Source: Collimonas fungivorans (lineage in GTDB: Bacteria > Pseudomonadota > Gammaproteobacteria > Burkholderiales > Burkholderiaceae_D). From it: 64,000 nucleotides of DNA. The position numbers were made by a program, and so were the translations under genes. The notes under the pieces are model-generated. The model ran no database searches and was not told the DNA's origin. It saw only the letters and a list, made by a program, of their open reading frames with translations. Where the stretch lies: NCBI RefSeq assembly GCF_001584145.1, contig NZ_CP013232.1, positions 5,208,001 through 5,272,000 on the forward strand, given 5' to 3'. Shown piece by piece: positions 1 through 8,301 of the stretch. The stretch's first letter is position 1. Each line of letters opens with the position of its first letter.

Positions 1-142
1 ATGCCGGAAAACCCTGGCTGGCGAAGAAAGCGGCGGCGCCGGGCAAGGTGAAGACAAAAACCTTCAGGTAAGCATGGGCCAACAGCGCGATGCCCAAGGT
101 CAGCCTGAGCAGGGCGGCGGCGTAGGTGCTTGGATTGTTCAT
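1..142 (-). CDS. DoxX family membrane protein (partial, C-terminus outside window)
   Basis: Only the first 47 codons are in the window. The frame starts at an ATG whose first base is 142 and reads MNNPSTYAAALLRLTLGIAL, followed by a hydrophobic stretch with a His-Ala-Tyr-Leu-Lys segment. This resembles the first membrane helix of DoxX/YphA-type inner-membrane proteins. The gene is divergent from the LysR gene at 280. LysR genes often sit opposite DoxX-family or quinone-reductase genes that they control, so regulation by that neighbour is likely but inferred. The family assignment rests on a short N-terminal segment and is moderate. The gene is too short for the automatic open-frame cutoff because it is cut at the edge. 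Confidence 0.6.
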   Translation of the reverse strand, partial: MNNPSTYAAALLRLTLGIALLAHAYLKVFVFTLPGAAAFFASQGFPA

Positions 143-279
143 GATATTACTTTCGCAAGAAATGGTTTAAAACCATGGGAATTTACGGATCGTGTCCGAC
201 TATATATTCTTGCAATGTAAAGAAAAATCATGTTTTATTGAAATACTATTTCCGAATTCCAAAATAATAAGGCATTGCA

Positions 280-1194
280 ATGAACCTGTTCGAGGCAATG
301 AAGGTGTTTGTCAAAGTAACTGAAACCGGCAGCCTGTCTGGCGCAGCGCGGATCCTGAACCTGTCCAATCCGTCCGTGACGCGGCATGTCGCCGACCTTG
401 AGGAATACCTTGGCGCGCGCCTGCTGAACCGCAGCACGCGCCGGCTGAGCCTGACCGATACCGGCAGCGCCTACCTGGAGCGCTGTAAACAAGTGCTGGC
501 CGATCTCGAACAGGCCACGCTGGCGGCCGGCATGCATGCCGCCAACCCGAGCGGCGTGCTGCGCATCAATGCGCCGGTATCCTTCTCCGTCAACCATCTG
601 GGCCGGCTGCTGCCGCTATATGCGCAGCGTTATCCGAATGTGAAACTGGACGTGACCTTGTCCGACCGCATTGTCGACCTGGTCGAAGAAGGTTTCGACC
701 TGGCGATCCGCATCGGCAAGCTGCAAAACTCCAGCCTGGTGATGCGCAAGCTGGCCAAGGCCCATGTGCTGACCTGCGCCGCCCCGGCCTACCTGGAACG
801 ACACGGCGTGCCGCAGCATCCCGACGACCTGGCGCGGCATACCTGCCTGACCTATGCCTATACGCTGCCGGACAATGAATGGCGCCTGCAGCGCGACGGC
901 AAGGTCCATACCGTGCGCGTAGGCGGCGGCCTGCATTGCAACAACGGCGACCTGCTGATGGCGGCGGCATTGGCCGGCATGGGCGTAATCCGGCAGCCGA
1001 CGTTCATCATAGGCGATGCCATCCGCGACGGCCGCCTGCAGCCGATCCTTACCGATTACCACGGCGATGCCCTGGCGGTTCACGCGGTGTACCCGAGCCG
1101 CCAGCACCTGTCGGCCAAAGTGCGCACCTTCGTCGATTTCCTGGCCGAGCAATTCGGCGAAGTGCCGGCCTGGGACCGCGATCTGCCAATATGA
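280..1194 (+). CDS. LysR family transcriptional regulator
   Basis: A 304-residue protein of normal LysR length. Residues about 1-60 form the winged helix-turn-helix, with the typical run GSLSGAARILNLSNPSVTRH and then LEEYLGARLLNRSTR. Residues about 90-295 are the type 2 periplasmic-binding-like effector domain (SGVLRINAP, VDLVEEGFDLAIRIG). It belongs to the CrgA/AaeR-like subgroup and resembles the second LysR protein at 42445, which shares the GVLRINAP and EEGFD patches. The start at 280 lies 137 bp from the divergent DoxX gene, the usual place for a shared LysR operator. A hairpin terminator follows directly. The effector is unknown. Confidence 0.9.
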   Translation: MNLFEAMKVFVKVTETGSLSGAARILNLSNPSVTRHVADLEEYLGARLLNRSTRRLSLTDTGSAYLERCKQVLADLEQATLAAGMHAANPSGVLRINAPVSFSVNHLGRLLPLYAQRYPNVKLDVTLSDRIVDLVEEGFDLAIRIGKLQNSSLVMRKLAKAHVLTCAAPAYLERHGVPQHPDDLARHTCLTYAYTLPDNEWRLQRDGKVHTVRVGGGLHCNNGDLLMAAALAGMGVIRQPTFIIGDAIRDGRLQPILTDYHGDALAVHAVYPSRQHLSAKVRTFVDFLAEQFGEVPAWDRDLPI

Positions 1195-1219
1195 AAAAAG
1201 GCCGCATCCGCGGCCTTTG
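1195..1219. terminator. Bidirectional Rho-independent terminator between LysR and phasin genes
   Basis: The sequence AAAGGCCGC-ATCC-GCGGCCTTT forms a 9-bp stem with a four-base loop, preceded by an A-run and ending in T residues. It starts right after the LysR stop codon and serves the convergent phasin gene, whose stop codon is at 1240. Confidence 0.8.
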
Positions 1220-1239
1220 CTGAGTCGGTATGCAGGTAC

Positions 1240-1794
1240 TTACTTCTTGCTGCGTGGCGTTGCCGCCTTGGTCAGCTGCGCGCCGGCATTGTTCAAGTTG
1301 GCTTCGAGGGTTTCGACTGCCTGCTTGGCGTTCTTGGTCAGCTGTTCATAACCGGCATTGGCATTGCTGATCACCGATTTCAGGATGGAGATCGCGTTTT
1401 CCGAACCGGCAGGCGCGTTCTTGCTGACTTCTTCGATCAAGGCGTTGATGCGGCGGCTGGTTTCCGCCACCTGCGCTTCTGCCGCGCGCGTGTATTCAGC
1501 CTGGGTGCCGGAGGCGATGCTGGCCAGGTGGCGGCCGTAAGCTGCGGCTTTTTCGGCGCCCGGCTTGGCCTGGGCCGCCGAGATGTTGAGGAATTCCTGC
1601 GGATCCTTGGCGCTCAGCAATTGCTTGGCGGCGCCGCCGGATTCTTCCAGCGAAGCCTTGGCCGCGCTGATGTTGAGTTCGATGACCTTTTCAACACCCT
1701 CGAAGGTTTTTGTGGTCAGGGTATTGAGCAATGCCAACTGGGCTTCGAAATGCGCTTTGGTTGCTGCGGCAAACTGTTCATGAAACGAAAACAT
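1240..1794 (-). CDS. phaP: Phasin family protein (polyhydroxyalkanoate granule coat)
   Basis: A 184-residue protein with the phasin_2 pattern. The N-terminus is FSFHEQFAAATKAHFEAQ, then comes an amphipathic, Ala-rich, Cys-free helical body containing LNTLTTKTFEGVEKVIELN, and the C-terminus is Lys/Arg rich (SKK). Phasins coat polyhydroxybutyrate granules and set their size and number. I chose the ATG at 1794 because AGGAG lies just upstream. The frame stays open to 1851, but that extension has no homologous look. The gene is monocistronic, bounded by the terminator at 1195-1219. Presence of a phasin implies that the organism stores PHA, although no synthase is in this window. Confidence 0.9.
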   Translation of the reverse strand: MFSFHEQFAAATKAHFEAQLALLNTLTTKTFEGVEKVIELNISAAKASLEESGGAAKQLLSAKDPQEFLNISAAQAKPGAEKAAAYGRHLASIASGTQAEYTRAAEAQVAETSRRINALIEEVSKNAPAGSENAISILKSVISNANAGYEQLTKNAKQAVETLEANLNNAGAQLTKAATPRSKK

Positions 1795-1896
1795 GGCCTT
1801 CTCCTGTGTGAACAAATCATCTCTTGCTATCAACATGGCAATATTACACATTCTACAAGTAAAATGTGAATCTGCCTCCTGCCAAACCTGACAGTC

Positions 1897-2688
1897 CTAG
1901 CCCGCCGCGGCAGCGCAAACCTTCCTGTCTTTCGGCTTGCCGCCATGGCCGCTACGGCAGGCACGGTAGGCGACTACCGTGCTTTCAAACAGCTGGCGCG
2001 CCTGCGGCACCGGCAGTTTCGCCAGCCGTTCTGCCAGCTTGCGGCTGACCTGGAAATGCTGGTAATCGATGGGCTTTTTCCAATCCCCACCCCAAGTCAG
2101 AAAACCATGTTGCGCGAATAGTTCCACAACTTGTTCGCTGCTTCCCGCCCGGCTGGCGATGCGCGCGCCGAAAGCTTGCCCGGTCGGCGGGCTGTAAACC
2201 AGCCGGCCCTGGGCATCGCGCCGCACATACGGGTTTTGCAAAGGATTGATATCGATCGCCAAACCATAGGCATGCAAGGATGCCGCTCCGCCGCCGGTGA
2301 TCGGCCTGTCGTTGAAGGCGGAGGTATTATTGTCCGCCATCGAGGCGTCGTCATTGCCTTGATAATGCTCCATCAGACGGGCCTGCGCAAGCGGGAAACG
2401 GCGCTTCAGCAGTTCGTCGAACAGCGCTTTGACCTGCGGCGCGACCGCCGCCATGACCATGATCTCGCCGTCGTCGTGGCGCACCTGGTGAAAGTCGAGA
2501 TAGGAGAAACGGACTACCTGCAGCTGCGGGCAGTCGACCGGCGCGCCGGGCTGCAGCACATGCTGCTTGAGCAGCGCGCATTGCTGGCTGTCCAGTCCCG
2601 CAGCGCCGCCGCCAGCCTGGGCGCCGGCCGCCATGGCTGGCAGCAGCAGCGCCAGCATCAACCGGCCCAGCGCGGAAGCCGGCGCCAT
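1897..2688 (-). CDS. M15 family D-Ala-D-Ala carboxypeptidase-like metallopeptidase, exported
   Basis: A 263-residue protein with a hydrophobic N-terminus ending AAGAQA, which looks like a signal peptide cut near residue 25. The M15 zinc site is visible: SLHAYGLAIDINP gives His139 and Asp146, and DYQHFQV gives His211 after a GGDW segment. This pattern is typical of VanY/CwlK-like peptidases that cleave peptide stems of peptidoglycan. The action is probably periplasmic. Its ATG overlaps the stop of the upstream patatin gene by one base (TGATG), so the two are translationally coupled. The C-terminus carries two cysteines (RACRSGH and KVC). The exact substrate bond cannot be decided from sequence. 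Confidence 0.8.
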   Translation of the reverse strand: MAPASALGRLMLALLLPAMAAGAQAGGGAAGLDSQQCALLKQHVLQPGAPVDCPQLQVVRFSYLDFHQVRHDDGEIMVMAAVAPQVKALFDELLKRRFPLAQARLMEHYQGNDDASMADNNTSAFNDRPITGGGAASLHAYGLAIDINPLQNPYVRRDAQGRLVYSPPTGQAFGARIASRAGSSEQVVELFAQHGFLTWGGDWKKPIDYQHFQVSRKLAERLAKLPVPQARQLFESTVVAYRACRSGHGGKPKDRKVCAAAAG

Positions 2689-3872
2689 CAGCTCACCGGC
2701 GGCATGACCAGTTCATGCACCACCAGGCCGGCGTCGGAATCGCCGAAGGTGTCGCCGTTGGCCTTGACGCGCTCCGCGGCCTGCATGGCGTCGGCATAAC
2801 CTTGTTCCCAGCGCCACTCGATCGAGCCGCGCGAAAAATTGATGTCCTTGGACGGCATGTTCCAGTCGTGGCCGCTGTAGCGCAGGCGCACGATGTGGAT
2901 CGTGCTGTTGTCGTGCAAACCCTTGAATTCCTTGAGGTCGGATTTGCTGCGCAGCGCCGGCGGCAGCTTGTCGTACAGCGCTTGCGCGGCGCGCCGCAAT
3001 TGATACATGCGCAAGTAGTTTTCGATATGGCGTTCCGAACGGGAGGCGAAGGTCACGTCTTTCTGGCGATTGGTGATCTGGTCCAGGGTAGTCGGCTCGG
3101 GACCGTCGGCGTTCCACAAATCGACCATCACGCACAGGGTGTTGCCGTCGACGTCGGTCTTGGATTCGTCGTCCAGCACCACTTCCAGCGGCGTATTCGA
3201 ATACAGGCCGCCATCCCAGTACAGGTCGCCGTCGATGCGCACCGGTGCAAAGCCGGGCGGCAAGGCGCCGCTGGCCATGATGTGTTCGACGCCGATCTTC
3301 CGTTCCTGGGAATCGAAATTGACCAGGCTGCCGCAAGCCACGCGCATGGCACTGACGGTCAGGCGCATGCCGCCGGGGCTGTTCAGGTAGTCGAAATCCA
3401 CCAGCCGCGCGAGCGTCTCAGCCAGCGGCGTGGTGTCGTAGAAACTGGCTTGTTCCGCCTGTACAGGCATACCCACCATGAAAGGATTCAGCGAACGCGG
3501 CGAGAAAAATCCCGGCACGCCGCGGGTGGTGACATCGGTCGTAGTCCACCAGGTGTTGAACTGGCGCATGGCATCCGGCACTTTGCTCAGATCCGTCAAG
3601 TCGCCGTGGCCGACCTGTTCCCAGAATTCCTTCAGGCGCGACAGCCGCATGTCGCGTTCGTTGCCAGCGATGATCGCGGCGTTGATGGCGCCGATCGAGG
3701 TTCCCACCACCCAGTCCGGAGTCAGGCCGTTCTCGTGCATCGCATGATAGACCCCGGCCTGATACGCACCCAGCGCGCCGCCGCCCTGCAATACCAGCGC
3801 CACCCGCGGGGTGACCGACTCGGCTTTGGTTTTAGTACGGATCCGTGCTTTGGAAGTGGTTGCATTGCTCAT
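2688..3872 (-). CDS. Patatin-like phospholipase with DUF3734 C-terminal domain
   Basis: A patatin-family serine hydrolase of about 394 residues. Visible parts are the oxyanion loop GGGALGAYQAGVYHAM, the nucleophile elbow GTSIG with Ser59, and the catalytic DGG motif in DLYWDGGLYSNTPLE with Asp220. The C-terminal third (RSERHIENYLRMYQLRRAAQ and onward) matches the DUF3734 extension. I use the ATG at 3872; an upstream TTG frame to 3902 exists but reads like leader. No signal peptide is seen, so it is probably cytosolic. It is followed by the coupled M15 peptidase and then the phasin on the same strand. Some DUF3734 patatins are thought to act on PHB or membrane lipid, but this is inference from context. 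Confidence 0.88.
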   Translation of the reverse strand: MSNATTSKARIRTKTKAESVTPRVALVLQGGGALGAYQAGVYHAMHENGLTPDWVVGTSIGAINAAIIAGNERDMRLSRLKEFWEQVGHGDLTDLSKVPDAMRQFNTWWTTTDVTTRGVPGFFSPRSLNPFMVGMPVQAEQASFYDTTPLAETLARLVDFDYLNSPGGMRLTVSAMRVACGSLVNFDSQERKIGVEHIMASGALPPGFAPVRIDGDLYWDGGLYSNTPLEVVLDDESKTDVDGNTLCVMVDLWNADGPEPTTLDQITNRQKDVTFASRSERHIENYLRMYQLRRAAQALYDKLPPALRSKSDLKEFKGLHDNSTIHIVRLRYSGHDWNMPSKDINFSRGSIEWRWEQGYADAMQAAERVKANGDTFGDSDAGLVVHELVMPPVS

Positions 3873-4065
3873 TTGACGCCCATCTTGTGTAGGGAAGAGC
3901 AATCATATTAACCGATCGCGGCAAGAGGCAACGGCGGCAGCCGATATGTCATCAAATCTTCATTAGCGGCAACGATTCTGATTTTTAATGTATTCGCCGC
4001 ACCTTAAATGCAACAATTTATTACGGGCAATAAATTGCGGCCCCATCATTAAAACAGGAGTTTCC

Positions 4066-4260
4066 ATGGTTTTGCGCCCCATCATCGCCGGAGCCAGCTA
4101 GCCGCCAGTTCAGCTGCGGTTATCGCTCAGGGCAATACCGATACGCTGGCGGCAATCGCGCATAACCTGGCGAACGTTGAGCGACTCGCCGAGGCAACCT
4201 TGCCGGCATTGAAAGTTTCCTTACCTGACGCCGCGCTGAGGCTTGGCGGGCACCGGGCGC
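4066..4260 (+). pseudogene. Possible disrupted small ORF (remnant) next to hicAB
   Basis: The 348 bases between the patatin gene start and the end of hicB hold no intact gene. An AGGAG at 4056-4060 precedes an ATG at 4066 that reads MVLRPIIAGAS and hits TAG after 11 codons. Adding one base near 4098 would join it to an open frame reading LAASSAAVIAQGNTDTLAAI, then AHNLANVERLAEATLPALKV, up to about 4260, where it enters the antisense of hicB. The N-terminus would be hydrophobic and signal-like. I do not recognise a family. It may be the stump of a gene interrupted when hicAB arrived, a sequencing indel, or chance. Confidence is low. Confidence 0.3.
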
Positions 4261-4640
4261 AAGTGGCCGCGGCCCGGCGTAGAGCCAGGATCTTTGCCGG
4301 CCGTCGCCGCCACGCCGTCGCTTACGCACTGTTTCACGAAATCGTTCAGGGACTGCCCTTTCCTTGCCGCCGCCAGGCTGGCGTTGCGATGCAGCTCAGG
4401 CGTCAGGCGCACATTGAACGTGCCGCTGCAAGGCTTGTCCGGTTCCAGGCCTGCGCGCCGGCACTTGTCCAGATAAAAATCCACCGCTTCTGCAAATGCC
4501 GTTTGCAGCTCCCTAACGTTTTCCGCTTCGTAGCTTACGAGATCATTGATAAACAATATCTCGCCATGCAGGCAGCCATCCTCGATGCTGACCTCGATCG
4601 AGCCTGAATAATTTTTATGGCTGAGTATTTTGTCGCTCAT
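4221..4640 (-). CDS. hicB: HicB family antitoxin
   Basis: A 139-residue antitoxin. Residues about 10-65 form the degraded RNase H-like HicB fold (GSIEVSIEDGCLHGEILFIN, then a segment ending VDFYLDKCRRAG). Residues about 70-110 are a ribbon-helix-helix DNA-binding part (GTFNVRLTPELHRNASLAAA, then RKGQSLNDFVKQCV). It neutralises HicA and probably represses its own promoter. It starts one base after the hicA stop, in the usual toxin-first order. The last 25 residues are Pro/Gly/Arg rich, overlap the presumed gene remnant on the other strand and lie outside the family core, so the C-terminus may have been extended after insertion. Confidence 0.85.
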   Translation of the reverse strand: MSDKILSHKNYSGSIEVSIEDGCLHGEILFINDLVSYEAENVRELQTAFAEAVDFYLDKCRRAGLEPDKPCSGTFNVRLTPELHRNASLAAARKGQSLNDFVKQCVSDGVAATAGKDPGSTPGRGHLRPVPAKPQRGVR

Positions 4641-4641
4641 T

Positions 4642-4905
4642 TCATTCCTCGCTAGCGTCCGTCAAACCGTACTCTTTCAGCTTGCCGTTTACCTTCAACA
4701 ATAAATATCTTTTCACGATATTTCCTGGATGGGGCTTATGCACAAAAATCTTAAGGCCCGCCGCGGTTTTAAAACATCGATAAGAACCGCCCTTGTCAGA
4801 AAACTCGATAAATCCGTACGAATTGAGCAGATTGATCAATTCTTGCCATGTAAAGTCTGCGGGTACTGCAGCAGCTCGGTTGCGTAATTTATCGGCTTTA
4901 GTCAT
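4642..4905 (-). CDS. hicA: HicA-type mRNA interferase toxin
   Basis: An 87-residue toxin with the compact double-stranded-RNA-binding-like fold of HicA, recognised from LINLLNSYGFIEFSDKGGSY and HKPHPGNIVKRYLLLKV. The family cleaves mRNA when freed from HicB. The catalytic His is usually in a G-S-H context; here the pattern is GGSYRCF followed later by HKPHP, so the active-site layout is of the variant type found with long HicB partners. The ATG at 4905 has AGGA about seven bases upstream; a TTG at 4929 would add eight residues. It is transcribed before hicB in a two-gene operon. Confidence 0.8.
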   Translation of the reverse strand: MTKADKLRNRAAAVPADFTWQELINLLNSYGFIEFSDKGGSYRCFKTAAGLKIFVHKPHPGNIVKRYLLLKVNGKLKEYGLTDASEE

Positions 4906-5113
4906 TTGATTATCCTGTCCTTCCTCCAAAATTGCAACTGAAAATCAGTTGCATGGCAATCTCGCGTTGTTCACGGCGGTTTATCTCGATACTCATGAAC
5001 ACGGTTGACCATGTCAATTTGGCAAATTCCCTAAAACCTCGGTCCTGCGGGTGCGCAGGCGTAAAATGGCGCATTCCGCAGTTTCTGCCGCCAATCTTTT
5101 TCGTTAGCCCGCC

Positions 5114-6631
5114 ATGACCATCCTGCTGTCCACGCTCAACGCGCGTTATTCCCACGCTTCACTTGGGCTGCGCTATCTGCAGGCGAACATGGGGGATCTG
5201 CGCGAAGCTACGCAGCTGCATGAATTCGTCATCGGCGCCAAGACCACCGACATTGTCGAAAAGCTGCTGGCGCACAAGGCCGAGACGGGCACCACCATCG
5301 TCGGCTTCGGCGTGTATATCTGGAATATCGAGGAAACCACCAAGGTGGTGGCGATGCTGAAACGGGTAGCGCCCGACATGGTGATCGTCCTGGGCGGACC
5401 GGAAGTGTCTTACGAATCGGCCGAGCAGCAGATCGTGCAGCTCGCCGACTACCTGGTCACCGGCTGGGGCGACGTTACCCTGCCGCAGCTGTGCCGGCAG
5501 ATCCTGCACGGCCCGAAGCCGCTGATGAAGGTGCATGTCGGGGTGCAGCCGCCCATGGCCGATATCGTCCTGCCGTATGGCTTGTACAGCGACCATGACA
5601 TCGCCCATCGCACCTTGTATGTGGAGGCTTCGCGCGGCTGTCCGTTCAAATGTGAATTCTGCCTGTCGGCGCTGGACAAGACGGCGTGGCCGTTTGCACT
5701 CGACAATTTCCTGGCCGAGATGGAGTCGTTGTATGCGCGCGGCGCGCGGCTGTTCAAATTCGTCGACCGCACCTTCAACCTGAACGTCAAGACCAGCCTG
5801 AAGATCTTGCAGTTCTTCCTCGACAAACTGGCGGCCAGTCCTGACGACCCGGTGTTTGCCCACTTCGAACTGGTACCTGACCATTTGCCGGATGCCTTGA
5901 AGGAGTCGATTGCGCTATTTCCGCCCGGTGCCTTGCAATTCGAAATCGGCATCCAGAGTTTCAACCCGGAAGTGCAGGCGCTGGTGAGCCGCAAGCAGAA
6001 TAACGAGAAGGCGGCGGAGAATATCCGCTGGCTGATCCAGCAATCGCAGGCGCATCTGCATGTCGACCTGATCGCCGGCCTGCCGGGCGAAGATGTCGCC
6101 AGTTTCGCCCGCGGTTTCGACCGCCTGGTGGCGCTCCAGCCGCATGAAATCCAGTTCGGCATCCTGAAACGCTTGCGCGGCACGCCGATCATCCGCCATA
6201 CCGAGCCTTACGGCCTGATCTTCGATCCGCACCCGCCCTACACCATCCTCGCCACCAGCCTGATCGACTTCCCCACCATGCAGCGCCTGCAACGGTTTTC
6301 GCGCTACTGGGACCTGGTCGCCAATTCAGGCCGCTTCGCGCACACGCTGCCGATCCTGCTCGGCGATTCTCCGTTTGCCAGCTTCATGGCGTTTTCGGAC
6401 TGGCTGTACAGCAAGACCGATGCCACCCACCGGATCGCACTGGATCGCCTGGCTGGCCTGGTCGGCCAGTGGCTGCATTTACAAGGGATGGGAGAAAGTG
6501 CGGTCAATGCCGTGCTCAGCACGGACTATGCGGGCAAGCCACCCAGGCAGGCTGACATGCCGCAGCACATGGTAAAAACCGATGCTGCGGTCGCCCCCAA
6601 ACGCCAGGCGCGCCACCTGGTTCATACCTAA
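5114..6631 (+). CDS. B12-binding domain radical SAM protein (DUF4080 type)
   Basis: A 505-residue protein. Residues about 1-135 look like a cobalamin-binding Rossmann domain (LLSTLNARYSHASLGLRYLQ, VIVLGGPEVSYE). The radical SAM core follows, with Cys176, Cys180 and Cys183 in RGCPFKCEFC binding the 4Fe-4S cluster, then FKFVDRTFNLN and VDLIAGLPGED. The C-terminal 150 residues match the DUF4080 region. B12-radical SAM enzymes commonly methylate or rearrange unactivated carbons. The substrate is unknown and no partner gene stands beside it. It ends by overlapping the convergent DUF3717 gene by four bases. Confidence 0.85.
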   Translation: MTILLSTLNARYSHASLGLRYLQANMGDLREATQLHEFVIGAKTTDIVEKLLAHKAETGTTIVGFGVYIWNIEETTKVVAMLKRVAPDMVIVLGGPEVSYESAEQQIVQLADYLVTGWGDVTLPQLCRQILHGPKPLMKVHVGVQPPMADIVLPYGLYSDHDIAHRTLYVEASRGCPFKCEFCLSALDKTAWPFALDNFLAEMESLYARGARLFKFVDRTFNLNVKTSLKILQFFLDKLAASPDDPVFAHFELVPDHLPDALKESIALFPPGALQFEIGIQSFNPEVQALVSRKQNNEKAAENIRWLIQQSQAHLHVDLIAGLPGEDVASFARGFDRLVALQPHEIQFGILKRLRGTPIIRHTEPYGLIFDPHPPYTILATSLIDFPTMQRLQRFSRYWDLVANSGRFAHTLPILLGDSPFASFMAFSDWLYSKTDATHRIALDRLAGLVGQWLHLQGMGESAVNAVLSTDYAGKPPRQADMPQHMVKTDAAVAPKRQARHLVHT

Positions 6632-6873
6632 CCCGCTGATCTGGCGGCGGCGCTGAGATCCAGCATGTGCTGGCGCCAGGCGCCAATGAGTTGCTGCGCC
6701 ACGCTGTCCATGGAGGACAGCGCCACGCTGCTGCTATGGTCGATGATCATCATGGCATACACGTTGGCGAGCGCATTCACCTCAGGCGACAATGCGCATT
6801 CCTCCCCTACCGCAGGCCGTTGCAGACGCCAGTAATTGATGGCTTGTTCCAGTTCGGGCAATGAGATATTCAT
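6628..6873 (-). CDS. DUF3717 domain-containing protein
   Basis: An 81-residue protein with the DUF3717 signature ISLPELEQAINYWRLQRP, then ECALSPEVNALANVYAMMI. The family is small, cytosolic and mostly found in Burkholderiales; its function is not known. It lies downstream of rbsD on the same strand with a 53-bp gap and no visible terminator, so readthrough from the ribose operon is possible. It is convergent with the radical SAM gene and their stop codons overlap. Confidence 0.8.
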   Translation of the reverse strand: MNISLPELEQAINYWRLQRPAVGEECALSPEVNALANVYAMMIIDHSSSVALSSMDSVAQQLIGAWRQHMLDLSAAARSAG

Positions 6874-6926
6874 GGCTTTATTGTACCTGCCACGAGCTGC
6901 TTGTCAGATCTACGGCTGAAATATTG

Positions 6927-7319
6927 TCAGAAAACCACGCCGGCAACCAGGATGATGTTGGCGTACGGGGTGAACTCGCCGGTGCGGATAACGGCTTTCG
7001 CGCTGTGCGTCATGCGCTTGAAATCGGCATGCGGCAAAGTCCGCTTGTCGGCCAGGCCGAGCGCCTCGATCTGCTGCGCCAGCTGCGGGCTGTGCAACGG
7101 CAGTTCGTCGGCCAGCACATGATGCTCCACCTGCATTTCCGTCAATACCGTTTGCAGGGTATCCATGAAACCTGGCACACCGCGTGTCAGCGCCAGGTCG
7201 ATCAGCGGCACGCCGGGCGGCACCGGCAAGCCGGCATCGCCGATCACTATGCTTTCGCCATGGCCCAGCGATGCGATCAGTTGCGACAGCGCGATATTCA
7301 GCAATGGGCTTTTTTTCAT
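6927..7319 (-). CDS. rbsD: D-ribose pyranase
   Basis: A 130-residue RbsD/FucU-family protein that interconverts the pyranose and furanose forms of ribose so that ribokinase receives its substrate. Typical patches are [20 protein letters not shown] with the active-site His, [10 protein letters not shown], and the C-terminal [19 protein letters not shown]. The ATG at 7319 lies one base after the rbsK stop, which suggests translational coupling. It is the last ribose gene in the operon. Confidence 0.95.
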   Translation of the reverse strand: MKKSPLLNIALSQLIASLGHGESIVIGDAGLPVPPGVPLIDLALTRGVPGFMDTLQTVLTEMQVEHHVLADELPLHSPQLAQQIEALGLADKRTLPHADFKRMTHSAKAVIRTGEFTPYANIILVAGVVF

Positions 7320-7320
7320 C

Positions 7321-8241
7321 TCAAGCCTCCAGTTCACGGCGATAGGGAATCGAGGTTTGCGCACCGATGCGCGCCACGCTCAGGGCTGCCGCGCGCTGGC
7401 CGAAGGCGATGGCGTCGGCTTCGCTGCGGCCTTCGGCCAGCGCGGCGACAAAACCGCCAATGAAGGTATCACCGGCAGCGGTGGTGTCGACCGCCTTGGT
7501 CGGCTGCGCGGAAAAATGGATCGAGCCGGACGACAGCGCCGCATACACGCCCTTCTCGCCCAGCGTGACCAGCACATTGCTGCTGCCGTTGACGCGCAAT
7601 TTGAGGACTGCTGCCTCGATGGCAGCGTCGTTATCCAGGCTGGCGGCGTTCAGGCCGGCCAGCATGGCCGCCTCGATTTCATTCGGGATCAGGTATTCCA
7701 CCTGCGCCAGCAGATCGGCCGGCAAGGCTTGCGCCGGCGCAGGTGCTGGATTAAGCACCACGGTTTTACCCAGCTGATGCGCCAGCTTGATCGCATGGAT
7801 GACTGTCGCCAACGGCGTTTCCAGCTGCAGGACGACGATGCGCGCCTGTTCGATCAGGCTGCGCGCGGCATCGATATGCGCCGGGCTCAGCGCGTCATTG
7901 GCGCCCGCGGCGAGCACGATGCTGTTCTGGCCGCTGGCGTCGACCAGGATCGAAGCCACGCCAGAAGCTTCTCCTTCTATTGTGCTGATATGGCTATCGT
8001 CGATGCCGTCGTTGCGCAAGGCAGCCCGCAGTTCGTTGCCGAAGGCGTCGTCGCCGAGGCAGGCGACCATTGCCACCTTTACGCTAGCGTCGCTGAGACG
8101 CGCGCAAGCGACCGCCTGGTTCGCGCCCTTGCCGCCCGAAATGGTCTGGAAACGTCCGCCCGACAAGGTCTCGCCGGGAAGCGGCATGCGCGGCACGTTG
8201 AGCACCAGGTCCATATTGATACTGCCGATGATGACGATCAT
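7321..8241 (-). CDS. rbsK: Ribokinase
   Basis: A 306-residue PfkB-family kinase that phosphorylates D-ribose at O5 with ATP. It starts with the sugar-binding [20 protein letters not shown], has [14 protein letters not shown], and carries the C-terminal ATP-site motif [13 protein letters not shown] with catalytic Asp258. Length and motifs are normal. It lies between rbsR and rbsD in the ribose operon. The product, ribose 5-phosphate, enters the pentose phosphate pathway and nucleotide synthesis. Confidence 0.96.
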   Translation of the reverse strand: MIVIIGSINMDLVLNVPRMPLPGETLSGGRFQTISGGKGANQAVACARLSDASVKVAMVACLGDDAFGNELRAALRNDGIDDSHISTIEGEASGVASILVDASGQNSIVLAAGANDALSPAHIDAARSLIEQARIVVLQLETPLATVIHAIKLAHQLGKTVVLNPAPAPAQALPADLLAQVEYLIPNEIEAAMLAGLNAASLDNDAAIEAAVLKLRVNGSSNVLVTLGEKGVYAALSSGSIHFSAQPTKAVDTTAAGDTFIGGFVAALAEGRSEADAIAFGQRAAALSVARIGAQTSIPYRRELEA

Positions 8242-8282
8242 TGTGTGTTCTTTAAATAAAAATGACTATTGATAGGTCACGC

Positions 8283-8300
8283 GTGGGCACAGGTGCCCAC
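8283..8300. repeat. Palindromic intergenic element (GTGGGCAC-AG-GTGCCCAC)
   Basis: A perfect 8-bp inverted repeat with a two-base loop lies between rbsR and rbsK. Its right edge (CCCACCCTAC) runs into the rbsR stop codon TAG at 8302-8304. The motif resembles short palindromic repeats dispersed in many proteobacterial intergenic regions. In the rbs mRNA it would form a hairpin that could protect or pause the transcript. Whether it is repeated in this genome cannot be judged from one copy. Confidence 0.55.
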
Positions 8301-8301
8301 C

